From the NCBI GenBank assembly GCA_904066235.2, contig CAJFCV020000006.1, positions 11,036,001 to 11,100,000 of the forward strand: DNA of 64,000 nt. Direction: 5' to 3'. The notes under the pieces were generated by a model. It saw only the letters and a list, made by a program, of their open reading frames with translations. It did no database searches and was not told the origin of the DNA. Below are positions 42,305 through 52,265 of the stretch, piece after piece (within the stretch, counting starts at the first letter, position 1; the number at the start of each line of letters is the position of its first letter). The position numbers and the translations under genes were made by a program. This DNA is from Bursaphelenchus xylophilus (lineage: Eukaryota > Nematoda > Chromadorea > Rhabditida > Aphelenchoididae).

Positions 42305-42425
42305 GTTGAGAAGCCTGGCTCCGACTTTGGCCTTGGGAGCCGGATCCAAAATTTCCGGCTCCGGCTCTGGCTCCCGCATCGGGAGCCGACCAGTACCGGG
42401 GCCAAGAGCCGGCTCCAGAGCCATG
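42305..42425. repeat. degenerate GGCTCC/GGAGCC microsatellite
   Basis: Runs such as 'ccggctccggctctggctcc' and 'gagccggctccagagcc' make the region self-complementary and create a false Glu-Pro-rich frame on the minus strand. Confidence 0.75.
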
Positions 42426-42461
42426 GCAATCTCTGTCAGTACCATAACCCTATCTACCAGT

Positions 42462-42650
42462 CCGTTCGTAAAGTCGCTGGAGTGATTTCGGCGACATGCA
42501 TCGCGTAAAAAGGGTCAGGGTGCGAGCGACACCCCAAGAAAGCCTACTGCACGGTGCAAACTGCAGCAAATTGCACAGTGCAAGGTGCACTTTTGTTTTC
42601 GCACTGTGCATGTTGCGATAATCAACTTTGCGAACGAACTAGGATAGTCT
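42462..42650. mobile_element. Rep-E copy
   Basis: Ends 'cagtccgttcgtaaagtcgc' and 'actttgcgaacgaactagga' are inverted. The interior is rich in GCAC-GTGC palindromes (ctgcacggtgcaaactgc, ttgcacagtgcaaggtgcac). Confidence 0.7.
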
Positions 42651-42820
42651 GTTCGGCTCCATAAACATGTGAAAACAGGAATTTGCAAAAAACATTGGCA
42701 AAAACGGTTTTCCAGACCGTTCCCGTCATTTTCCTGCTCTTTGCAAGGATCGTTGGATATCTTGGCTGCAAAACGCAAGCTGATTTTTTTTTCGAATTGA
42801 TATGCGGTCTACATGGGTCC

Positions 42821-42995
42821 TGTGAGGCGGAACGACCGAACTTCGAGCCCGAATTCCCACGGAAGTCATCATTTAGTATTCAAATTTGATTGTACTTTCC
42901 TACGTTGGATTTAAAGGGCCGCTTTTCACTCAATAAATCATTTGAACTCGAGCTTCTCGTCTTATCGTGTGGTTGTTCCCTCGGGCCTCTCGACA
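42821..42995 (+). mobile_element. solo LTR with 5-bp target duplication GGTCC
   Basis: Starts TGTGAGGCGGAACGACCG and ends GGGCCTCTCGACA. GGTCC is repeated exactly at 42816-42820 and 42996-43000. Contains AATAAATCA and an upstream 'ttaaagggccg' replacing the TATA of the 31.3 kb copy. Same family as 31283-31463, opposite orientation. Confidence 0.92.
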
Positions 42996-43131
42996 GGTCC
43001 TATATGTAAACTTTGAAGATGTGTTTGCACCAAAATGTAATTTCTTATAGACGTCGTCAACGGCTTACTGATTCATTAAAGCTCCTAAACCTATATGTCA
43101 AAGTCAGCCCACGTTGTGACGCCTCACTGCG

Positions 43132-43816
43132 ATGATGACCCTGTATGTATTCACCTTCTTTCTTCCTGGTCTGTTTCCCGTTCCTCTCTGCGCTGTTTTA
43201 TTATCCGGTTTCTTTCCAACGTTTATCTTTTATTCCTCAGCCTTAATCACCCTAGTAATATCCGGCGCAACGTCAAGCCTCAATCGGAACAAAGCTCCGC
43301 AAAATGCTGCCAAAGGTGAGGCCTATTGAAAACATCCGAAGCCAGCAAATTAATCCGAGCCCCACAAACCCTGAGGCAAACAAAGGGAAAAAGATTTTCC
43401 CATTGCCTCACCGCTAATCCGCCAAGGCATTAGCGGGCTCCAAACACGCCAAGCCGAACCGAAATTTGAGGGATGAGTGCTAATCCGCCAACAACGAAAC
43501 CCGGTGTGATACAGTGTAATCTCTGTACTGGTAGGCTTTCCTGAAAGCGCGGATCAGTCTGTCGGGAAAGTAATAGGCTTTCGAATCGAAAATCGCATCG
43601 CTTCCGAGAAAATGAATTGTGTCAAAATCAGACAGCTTTTCAATTCAGCGACACGAGTGCCATAGCGAGATTATACATAGCTTAGGGTTCAGAAAAGGAT
43701 GGAGCAACTTTGTGGCCCGATTTGAATTGACGCTGCGACTTTTCGGGTCAGCGACTGTTCTTTGTTTCTTTACAGCAAATTTTGGTCTTTGCTACATAGC
43801 TCAGTCAAGAGAATAA
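43132..43816 (+). CDS. candidate two-exon small membrane protein inside the inverted-repeat element
   Basis: Exon 43132-43315 starts ATGATG and ends at a GTGAGG donor in phase 1. Exon 43776-43816 follows TTTACAG and supplies the missing two bases, then ends in TAA overlapping AATAAA at 43812-43817. The ~75 residues are dominated by two hydrophobic segments (YVFTFFLPGLFPVPLCAVLL and FPTFIFYSSALITLVISG) and a short polar tail. The intron holds a Rep-B fragment. No family is recognised. It may be an element-encoded or captured gene, or fortuitous. Confidence 0.35.
43553..43675. mobile_element. Rep-B fragment, right end lost
   Basis: Left end 'tcagtctgtcgggaaagtaa' and shortened type-a interior (gagaaaatgaattgtgtcaa); it lacks the right terminus. 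Confidence 0.75.
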
Positions 43817-44389
43817 ACGTTAGTAATAGTTAAAATTAGAAAAAGTGGATGCATTGCACGTCTTCGACAAGTCTCCGCTGAGCCTTCGCCGAGCGTCCGC
43901 CAATCTGGCAAGGCCAAAGAAACGACCTTGCCTGGCTTTGTAGGCACTTCCTAGATTTTTTTTGGGCATACCCCTGCTCTACGCTCCGTATCGATCAATT
44001 TTGTGTTGACCCGAACTATCCTCGGCCCAAAAAGTCGGGACGCGTTTGAATTGGCTATAACTTCTTAGTTTTTGGGCCAAATGCCAAGATTCTTCTTTTC
44101 TCCTTATCCTCAGAATCTCCCATTTTGTTTGACACCAAACATGTTATACCAATTAATTCGGCTACAGTTAAAATTGACAACAAACTAGAAACTAAAATCT
44201 TAGTTCACTTTTCTGCATTTTAACGACAAATTGAAAATACGGTAAGACTAGCGATAGAATATACATACAGGGCCATAATTACTGTCAGACGTCACAACGT
44301 GGGCTGACTTTGACATAGGGTTGGGAGCTTTAATGAGTCAGTAAGCCGTTGGCGACGTCTACAAGTAATTGCATTTTGATGCAAACACG

Positions 44390-45132
44390 GCTAAACCGGA
44401 TCGGATGAATAGGAAGGCGCTTAAGGTGAATGTGCAAATCTTGCTGACTCGGCTCAAAATAAGATTAGAGCTTTTCAGAATTTGTGGGCTACAAAGTAAC
44501 ATGTTTGAAATGGGCGCCGTTGGGCAACATTGCAACAGGTTACTATGCAAAATGAATTACGATTTTTTTCGGCCGTTACCAAAAACGTCTCGGCCTCTAC
44601 CAAGAACGTTGTAACAAAGCTAATCCCAGTGTTGTTGAGGATTTTAAACTGCACAAAAAGCAGTCAAAAATATTCATTCGCTAAAGTGTTAAGGGACCAC
44701 TAAAGCTCTTTTTGATCCGTTTTTTTGGTGGTCGACAAATAATAATATTTTACGGGTTTCGGGCCGGTTTTGCAAATGCTTAAAATCCTTGGGCTGGATT
44801 TTAAGCATGGGTCCAAAATTGTAAAAATAATCAACAAATTGGAAAGCTAGTCTTTTAAGTCCAAATCAGATTACATGACTGTCTTCCGGGTTGGGTCGAC
44901 CCAAAGTAGGTTTGACGCGGCCCAAGCCAAACCCACTCTTTCCAGGCGGTGGGCTACCCTTTCGGGAAATCGACCCGGAATAATTAAAATTTTGAGTTTA
45001 GAAGCAAAAATTTACTTCAAAAATAAAGTTATCTTTCCATTAAAATCACTTGTGTTAAACGTGACACGGACCTTCAGAAATGTTGGCGGCGAGAATATTG
45101 TTTTGTATCGGGGCCTCTGCGCTAACTCAAAC
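44390..45132. other. gene-free interval
   Basis: A plus frame from inside the right inverted end to 44614 is open, as is its minus shadow. Nothing recognised. 'gggttgggtcgacccaaagt' near 44888 is a short palindromic stretch. Confidence 0.35.
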
Positions 45133-45319
45133 TTGGCTGAAAATGGTAGGGCGCAGCTCGGAAAACTTGCACGGGCGCAGCTCGCATCTCGGGGGCGGTT
45201 CGGAAACCAAGATTTTGCAGCTCGCCGGAGCTAAGTTTCAAATTGTTTTCGAACTGCGCCCAAGACACGAGCTGCCCCATGCTAGTTTTCCGAGCTGCGC
45301 CCTACCATTTTCAGCCAAC
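45133..45319. mobile_element. short inverted-repeat element (~187 bp)
   Basis: About 35 bp inverted ends: 'ttggctgaaaatggtagggc' onward at the left and '...gccctaccattttcagccaa' at the right, through 'gcgcagctcggaaaac'. The right end is followed by a duplicated 'ctttcagccaa'. Confidence 0.8.
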
Positions 45320-45749
45320 TTTCAGCCAACTTTCAGCTTGCGTATTGGCCCTGGTTTTTGAACCTTTTGTCTACAATTTTTAAATTCTTAAAAGTCTCTA
45401 AAAGTCTCTAGTCGTATGGTTCAAAGTGTGGGTACAATCACATTTCATTTCTCTGTATTCGAAAAATATGCTGTACAGGTTTAAAAATTCTCCAGCATTA
45501 CAGTAGGACTATAATTTTTTTGTTTTTTTTCATGTTGAAAACAGATGATAGAGCAGAGTTGCCGTACTTTACGGGTACTTTGATGTATTTGTCATTTGCG
45601 ATAAATTGAGGAAATGATTCTACAACAAATAAATGGCTGTTTTCGCCTTCAAACATGACAGAACATAAATTTGATTAGAAATTAGCTAACGCAATTTAGT
45701 GGATTTCAAAAACTTGACAGTTCCTTGATACATATTGGGCATGACAAAT
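45320..45749. other. gene-free interval
   Basis: 'aaaagtctct' is duplicated at 45390-45410. No exon or known repeat. Confidence 0.4.
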
Positions 45750-46341
45750 AGGTAAGTACTCCAAGTTGGAACAAATTTATAATAACCTTTGCTAAGAGAA
45801 ATGCCAGGTTCCTGGCTCGCAGTTTGCAGAAACGAGCGAGATTTTTAGGCCGAAAGATGGAAAAAATGTGACATTTTTTGCGGATTTTAGCATAAAAAGT
45901 CCCACTCCTATTTCTACCAAAAGTAATGCTTGCACAAAAAAACTATTTTTTCCGCACGAAACTGACAGAGATATGACCAAATTTGATACAATGGCGGACC
46001 GGATCCAGTGGCAAAAAACGTACCATTTTGCATCCGGGAAATATCAAAAAATGTGGCAAAATAGCTCCCTCTCCAAGTGAAAAAAAAACATTTTTGTGAG
46101 AGACTTCAAAACGGAGTCTTTTCGCTTGGAGAGAGAGGCTTTTTGCCACATTTTTTGATACTTCCCGGATGCAAAATGGTACGTTTTTAGCCACTGAATC
46201 AGGTCCGTCACTGCGACCTGATCCTGGGCTGCGCCTGCAAAGCGCGAGCTAAAATTTACAAGAATTGATACGTAGCCTATAACTGACTTGTGCCCAAAAT
46301 TTAAAGAAAATCTGAGCGTCGCACTTGGAGTATTTTTTTTA
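45750..46341 (+). mobile_element. Rep-A copy interrupted by Rep-C
   Basis: Left part 45750-45985 ('agtactccaag' then missing the CTCAGATTTT block) and right part 46214-46341 ('cctgcaaagcgcgagctaaa' to 'gcgtcgcacttggagta') belong to one Rep-A. Rep-C is inserted after 'ctgacagagatatgacc'; ~90 bp of Rep-A is lost at the junction. Confidence 0.85.
45989..46213. mobile_element. Rep-C, nearly complete copy
   Basis: Starts CAATGGCGGACCGGATCCAG after TA and ends CAGGTCCGTCACTG; the right TA is lost. Confidence 0.88.
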
Positions 46342-47062
46342 GTATTTTTAAAAATACTCCAGTGGAATATTTTTACAACATTTTCCTAATTTGTTGTTCG
46401 CGTCATTGCACTGAACACATGTGGGTGCGCGTTCTTTCAACTCAAAAACAAAAGGCTTAGCGCTAAGACCACTTAACCGCTATATGTATATAATTTCATG
46501 GGTTTAACACTAATTTCAGCTCAACCAGAACAAAGGGCTAGGTGCATTAAATTATTTATTTTTGAGTCGAGGAGGTGTTATATCTTATCTTAAAAAGATT
46601 TATAAATCTTAAAATCTTGTTGGCCATTGTCCTTTTTTAGTTTACTAATTTGAAAGATTACTTTTTCTAACTATAGGTTTAATCTTTTTACCCGTTGAGG
46701 AGCTGAGATTGACGAGGCGAAAGATGGAGTTTGACCGCCGGAACGAAGGGATAAATTTGGACAAAGAAAAAGCGAATGATGTCGCCAATTAGGAAAACAT
46801 TTTTAGCGCTTCTAAGCAGAGCGGATGGGTAATAAGAACGACTAGATAAAGGTCAAGATAGAACAAAGAAAAAAGGTGATGTAAAAAGCAAGTAAAGGTT
46901 GTTGTACAGGGGTATATTTTGATGGTAGAAAAAAACAAAAAAATGATGACTTTATGAATTTTTTTTTGGCTAAAAATCTCGCAAACGTCTTATTGTTAGA
47001 AAACTCCAATCATAATTTGTTCCATCAAAATATAAGCTTCACATCTGACGCACTTGCAGTTA
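46342..47062. other. interval with short coding-like stretch
   Basis: Plus frame ~46694-46792 reads EELRLTRRKMEFDRRNEGIN then LDKEKANDVAN to TAG, downstream of a possible ACTATAG acceptor. Too short to call. The rest is AT-rich. Confidence 0.25.
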
Positions 47063-47485
47063 AACCTCTGTAAAACGTATCGCGGGGTCAAGAAATTTAT
47101 TTTGGTGGAAGAGTGTCGCTATATGGAGTTTCAATTCGGCCTAGAATTGACTCTAGAAATGGTTTGTTATAGACAGGTGTCGTTATACGGAGATTTGTTC
47201 TCCATTATATCAGTCTGGTGGGAAAATAATGAGCACTCTGTCGCATCGAAAATCACATTGCCGCCGAGAAAATGAATTGTCTTGCGGCAAAATCAAATTG
47301 CTCTTTTATTTCAGCCACGCGACTGGCGCAGTGACATTTTGCTCATTATTTTCCCGACAGACTGATATAATAATGGAAAAATTCCGGTATAACGACACCT
47401 GTCTATAACAGAAAATTTCCGGGTTCGCAAGAGTCAATCCTAGGCCAAATTGAAACTCCATATAGCGATACATAGAACAAAAGTA
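47063..47485. repeat. Rep-D palindrome with Rep-B at its centre
   Basis: The left arm (tatcgc...atatggagtttcaattcg ... gacaggtgtcgttatacgg ... ccattatat) and right arm are inverted copies. The Rep-B copy occupies exactly the middle. Confidence 0.85.
47209..47366. mobile_element. Rep-B copy, type a
   Basis: Complete ends (left has ctgGtGgg) and interior. Flanked by 'attat' / 'atata', consistent with TA duplication inside the Rep-D centre. Confidence 0.9.
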
Positions 47486-48094
47486 AAGTTTTTTGCTATT
47501 TCAGTCCAAACAAGTGCAATGAATCATTTCAAGAATTCACAGTTTCTAATTTACTGCTGCGAAAACCAAATTATCCCTCGCAAACCCCATTTCAAAGGCC
47601 AAACCACATAATTTTTCTTCGAAATTCCCCGAAAAATCCCGCTGAAATTGAATGTGTAAATTCCCAAAAATCCTTTTTGCAATTTGCCCTCGACATAAAA
47701 CAGAACAAAAAATTCGATTACTGCAAAAAATACTGTAACTCAACCGCTTCCAAAACAAAAAATGGTCACAAAACTTATAAAAATTTATGCCCTAAGGGCG
47801 TATTTGCTAACATGCCATTTGTCGTCAATGAAATACAAATCTGTGCAAAACTCTCGGCAATTTATAAGTTTTGTAGAGATATTACCGTCATTTCAGGTAC
47901 AATTTACGCAGTCTTTCAACAGGTATTTCGATGGGTGAAAGCACTTATACTACGGTAATCACAATCCAAATTGGATTATGATGCTAATTTGTTGGAGTTG
48001 ATTACTTTTTGGTAGCAATTAGACATTTACATTATGTTATACATAATATTAATATAATATATGTAATAGAAACGTCTATGGAGAGATGAGTTTT
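47486..48094. other. gene-free interval downstream of the FLYWCH gene
   Basis: Minus frame ending at 47546 (FEEKLCGLAFEMGFARDNLV) and a plus frame 47677-47958 are open but unsupported. 48030-48065 is a pure A/T run. Confidence 0.35.
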
Positions 48095-48421
48095 TTAAAA
48101 GACAATCGTACTTTGTGAGCGACTAAATTTAGTGCTCACCAATTGATCAGGAACGTCATGATTATGAACTCCTGAGATGTTAACATCGGAGGAAGATGTT
48201 ATCATCGTAGTTTTACAATTTTTCGATTGACAACGCCAGTACGTAGTTCGAGTAGTGGTGGTGATATTGGTCTTGTTATGAAGAAAGCAAAATCCACCAT
48301 ACAAAGCCACGAATCCCGAGAAAGACACAGTTGGATTGGCGCCATGACGAATCTTGATCAGGTCGACATAAAGAACAGCGCGTTCGTTGTCGGTCAAAGT
48401 GTTAGGACAACCAACCTCCAT
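48095..48421 (-). CDS. single-exon FLYWCH zinc-finger protein
   Basis: ATG to TAA, 108 residues. Residues ~32-89 fit the FLYWCH domain: aromatic FSGFVALYGGFCFLHNK, then YWRC (61-64), the second cysteine at 69 and HNH (86-88), giving the Cys2His2 zinc ligands. This domain occurs in nematode transcriptional regulators (PEB-1, FLH proteins) and in proteins carried by Mutator-like transposons. The short tail after the domain has no other feature. Usual relatives are longer, so it may be a minimal protein, a 5' exon or a relic. An intact frame with all ligands argues that it is functional or recently so. It reads away from a TTCGAA array ~90-230 bp upstream. Confidence 0.82.
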   Translation of the reverse strand: MEVGCPNTLTDNERAVLYVDLIKIRHGANPTVSFSGFVALYGGFCFLHNKTNITTTTRTTYWRCQSKNCKTTMITSSSDVNISGVHNHDVPDQLVSTKFSRSQSTIVF

Positions 48422-48511
48422 GGTAGAGGATGAATGAATGATCGAAGAGGAAGTGTATTTTGCAAAATAATTATATGCAAATTATAATTTAAATATTAAT
48501 TAACTTTTTTT

Positions 48512-48653
48512 TCATTTTCGAACTTTAGTCATTCGAACTTTAGGTTATTCAAAGTTACGGTCATTCGAACATTAGGTAGTTCGAACTGGAGGTCGTTCGA
48601 ACTTTAGTCATTCGAACTTTAGGCATTCGAACTTGCGGATTCGAACTTGTGGT
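48512..48653 (+). repeat. 16-bp minisatellite with invariant TTCGAA core
   Basis: About nine units of the form TCATTCGAACTTTAGG. The core TTCGAA is kept in eight of them while the flanks vary (one reads ttcaaa). It sits in the promoter side of the FLYWCH gene. Confidence 0.88.
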
Positions 48654-48785
48654 GTGTCTCCGTTAATTTCAGGCCAAAGCAGCCTCCGTACAACAAACTA
48701 CTTCTATGTACAATGAATATATTTTTAAGCCTATACATTTTCAATTCATTGTACAGCGGTTTGAATCTTCTATTTTTATTATATC

Positions 48786-48932
48786 TCTGGAAAATAATGA
48801 CCACTCTGTGGCATCGAAAATAACATCGCCGCGGCGCCGCTGAGAAAATAAATTGTGTCGCGGCAAAATCAACATGCTTTTAAGTTCATCGACACAATCT
48901 GCGCGGACGACATTGCCCTCGTTATTTGGCCT
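48786..48932. mobile_element. Rep-B copy, ends eroded
   Basis: Type-a interior from 'ggaaaataatgaccactctg' to 'gacattgccctcgttattt', with an extra 'gcggcgccgct' insertion. Confidence 0.75.
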
Positions 48933-48964
48933 GATATTTGTTACGATCGGAAAATGTTGTTTCT

Positions 48965-49125
48965 TTTCCCGCCTCTCCCCATATTTCCATGGTCTCTTGT
49001 CAGCAAAGATTGCTAACTATCTCGGCTGTCTTTGCAAAGCGAGAGCTAAAATTTCTGGATTTGTGATGTGCCTTGTACATATGTTTTATGTACAGATCTC
49101 AACCGCAAAGTTAAAAAAAAGTCTC
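48965..49125 (+). mobile_element. Rep-A right-part fragment
   Basis: 'cagcaaagattgctaactat' and 'gcaaagcgagagctaaaatt' are Rep-A interior phrases. Confidence 0.65.
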
Positions 49126-49472
49126 AGATACTTACAACTTGAACATCGCTTAGATAACAAACACAGAATGTTGACATTGAAATGTCATCAAAAATACATG
49201 AAATAGTACAAACTAGCCAAACTGTTTATGAAATTTCCCTTCAAATGTATTCTCTCGCAGTTCCCAAAATGGCAATTATACACGTGTTTCTGACTTCTTA
49301 AACTGCGGACAAAAATACTTCCTGTCGAAATTTTTTGAAATTCACGTGGATAATAGCAATTTAAAGCAGGACAGTAGTCAAAATTCACCTGGGAAAGAGT
49401 CAAAATTTATATGATTTTTGACCAATTTGTTGACCAATTGGGCAAAACCCCTCGTGCAACGAGAGCTTCTTG
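49126..49472. other. gene-free interval
   Basis: Nothing recognised. Confidence 0.35.
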
Positions 49473-49624
49473 TCAGTCTGTCGGGAAAATAATGAGAAAA
49501 ATTTCGCATCGAAAATCGGATCGACGCGAGAAAATGAATTATATCGCGGCAAAATGGAGTTTTTTCCCCTCAGCGACACGATTGGCGCAGCGACATTGTG
49601 CTCATTATTTTCCCGACAGATTGA
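49473..49624. mobile_element. Rep-B copy, type a
   Basis: Complete ends except right ...cagaTTga; interior standard. Confidence 0.88.
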
Positions 49625-50257
49625 CAAGCAGCTTTCATTGCACGGGGCACGTCAAGAAAGAACAGAACAAAAGCGCTCAAGCAATGAAAAATTCTTGGCA
49701 TTCTGTTTCAGATCAAAGATAATTTTTTGCTCCAAAGATAACCTGTGATTACACATGGAAAAGGGGTAGAATGGGATCATTGCATACATAAATTTGAAGC
49801 AGGGCTCCTGCTTAACCTCATCATATATGTTTCATATAAAAAATCGGTCGTTTTCTATCTGCCAAATTTGTCAATAAAAAACGACCAATTTTTTCTTTGC
49901 TCTGCGTTCACCTTCCTTGTCAATATCAGAGCCGGAAGTAAACATTGTATAATATACATACGTTTCCCTGATTCTTGTCAATTCGTACTGTCTATTCAGT
50001 GCAAATCTGTTGTAAATATTTTCAACTATGAGAAAGAAACAAAACCTATTTCTCGGAAAGGCCATGTTAAACATTTCTGCAGCTACACATGTAATGTCAA
50101 CATCATTTTCTATTCAAAGTTTTTTTTCAAATTTGTATTTTTTTGTAGACAAAATTCCGTAGTTTTGAATGAATGCCATGTTATTTTATCGAATGTTTTG
50201 TTTGTATTGATATCTACAATAATTGCATAACAAAGGTAGATCAGAGATGACACTCAG
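49625..50257. other. AT-rich interval with a 161-codon plus frame
   Basis: The frame 49745-50230 is the longest in an AT-rich stretch here (YLPNLSIKNDQFFLCSAFTF). The minus strand at ~49871-50060 is also open and more hydrophilic (RFALNRQYELTRIRETYVYY, GSDIDKEGERRAKKKL). Neither matches a family I know. One of them may be a decayed exon. Confidence 0.25.
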
Positions 50258-51005
50258 CTTTTCCGCAGTGACCAAGATTTTTGGGCCCAAATAAAAAATC
50301 TTTTATTGGTGTTCTACGCCAGCAAAAATGTTACGGTTTTTTCTGAATTTTGATATAAAAACTTTCATACATGGCTCGATTGTACAAGACAGTGCTTCCA
50401 CCAAAAAAAAATTTTTTCCACGCTAACAGGGGAGGTACTCCAAGTGCGAGGCTCAGATTTTCTTTAAATTTTGCACACACGTCGGGTATGGACTAAATAT
50501 CAATTCCTGAAAGTTTTAGCTCGCGCTTTGCGGGCGCCGCCGAGATATCGAACGATTCTTGCCGCCGGGAGAGCACGCTAAACGTGGAGAGCGGTCAGAG
50601 AGAAAAGCGCTTTCTGGCCATAACGTTGGCAGTTTCGTGCGGAAAAATTTGATTTTTTGTATAAACATTATCCTTTACGGTAGAAACAGGCAAGAAACTT
50701 TCCGTGCCGAAATTCGACAAAAAGTTCCTAAATTTTCGCCGACTTGCGATCTAAAAATCTCGGTTGTTTCTGGAAAGCGCGAGCTGGGATTCTCACATAT
50801 ATCTTCGAAAAAATTATTCTAAATTTGTGCCAAGTTTCATCAAAATCTGAGCGTCGCACTTGGAGTACTTCCCCTGTAAGATGGCAAAGATACGGCTAGA
50901 TAATGTTCTTCTCTCTGACCGATCTCCATGTTTCGCGTTCTCTCGGCGGCAAAAATCGCTGAATTTTAAGCGGAGCTAAGACTTTCAGGAACTGATACTA
51001 GTCCG
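50258..51005 (+). mobile_element. old Rep-A split by a younger Rep-A
   Basis: 50258-50425 (accaagatttttgggccc ... tttttccacgcta) continues after the insertion at 50878 (agatggcaaagatacggcta ... gagctaagactttcag). Confidence 0.8.
50426..50877 (-). mobile_element. Rep-A, full-length copy inserted in another Rep-A
   Basis: Complete ends ACAGGGGAGGTACTCCAAG ... CTTGGAGTACTTCCCCTGT, reverse orientation to its host. Confidence 0.93.
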
Positions 51006-51643
51006 TTCGCAATCACTCAAAAAAAACTTTACGCATGTGGCCAATGCCCGACACGATTGTAAAATTGAACGCTATTCTTAGGAACTTATTTTATCGCATT
51101 TTATGCTCCTTACAATACTTAATTAGATAAAAGAAGTTTCCTGGTTTTAATAATCCGGTTCTGGGCATTTATAGTAAAATAAGTCTAAACCCCACAAAAC
51201 ATTAAGAAAAGGAAAGAATCTTAATCAGAATAATCCAATTTATTATTCGTCTCCCCCGCGCTTATTCTCCCTGTTTTAGGGAGCGTCTTAAGTAGTTTGG
51301 GTTTTAATTTTATCCATTTTTTGGAGATTTACATAAAAAACCAGAAAATAATCCGGCTTGGAGTTGGGGGTGAACTCAGACAAGAATGGTTGGAGTATGA
51401 CGTGGAGAGCTAACGGAAAACAGAAAAGATATAGATAGTTATGTCTTCGTTGTATTTTATATACACATAATGAAAGTGATTTCTCAAAAGGCAAATATAA
51501 AAAAGGCTTTTAAAAACGGCAAAAAAATGAAAAAAATAGAATGATGCCGGGATCTATTGTTCAAAACGGTAAAATATAAAGCGAAACCTAATAGTCCGTG
51601 CGGTTTTTTTGACACTCTTTGATGTCTTTTGAGGCTAAATTTA
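51006..51643. other. gene-free interval
   Basis: Includes 'ctagtccgttcgcaa' at 50998-51012, a Rep-E end. No exon recognised. Confidence 0.4.
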
Positions 51644-52095
51644 CAACGGAAGTACCCCAAGTGCGACGCTCAGATTTTCTTTAAACTTTGCACACACGTC
51701 GGGTATGGACTAAATGTCAATTCCTAAAAGGTTTAGCTCGCGCTTTGCGGGCGCCGCCGAGATATCGGACGATTTATGCCGCCGAGAGAGCACGCTAAAC
51801 GTGGAGAGCGGTCGGAGATAAAAACGCTTTTTTGGACATTACTTTGGCAGTTTCGTGCGGAAAAATTTGATTTTTTGTAGAAACATTATCCTATATGGTA
51901 GATAAAAGCACGAGACTTTTCGTGCTAAAATTCGGTAAAAAGCCTCAAATTTTCGCCAACCTTCAATCTAAAAATCCCGGTTGTTTCTGCAAAGCGCGAG
52001 CTAGGATTCTCGCATATATTTTGGAAAAAATTATTCTAAATTTGTGCCAAGTTTCATCAAAATATGAGCGTCGCACTTGGGGTACATCCCCTGTT
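51644..52095 (-). mobile_element. Rep-A, full-length copy
   Basis: Ends GGAAGTACCCCAAGTGCGAC ... GTCGCACTTGGGGTACATCC. A second 'gtacttcccctgttagat' follows at 52109, a duplicated right tip. Confidence 0.93.
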
Positions 52096-52162
52096 AGATA
52101 TTTTTTATGTACTTCCCCTGTTAGATGTTTTTGACCATTTTTTCGACTCTCCAAGACTACGT

Positions 52163-52265
52163 GTCAGTCTGTCGGGAAAATAATGTAGATTTGTCGCGCC
52201 AAATCCTGAGATGATGAACGATTAAAATGTGCAACAAATCCACATTATTTTCCCGACAGACTGAT
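52163..52265. mobile_element. Rep-B copy, short type b
   Basis: Both ends are perfect. Interior ~55 bp (tgtagatttgtcgcgccaaa ... gtgcaacaaatccacattat). Confidence 0.92.

Larger units (their letters stand above)
43020..44389. mobile_element. 1.37 kb element with ~105 bp terminal inverted repeats
   Basis: Left end GTGTTTGCACCAAAATG ... 'gtcagcccacgttgtgacg' matches the right end in reverse (44389-44283) with ~10% differences, through 'cgtcaacggcttactgattc'. No clear target duplication. The interior has no transposase but holds the exon model below and a Rep-B fragment. Confidence 0.85.

Noticed and set aside
42062..42445. 127-codon minus frame rich in Pro and Glu
   Set aside because: The motif PEPEPE comes from the GGCTCC microsatellite.
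43132..43816. Transposase in the 43 kb element
   Set aside because: The open frames inside are hydrophobic or short and show no DDE/D-like motif.
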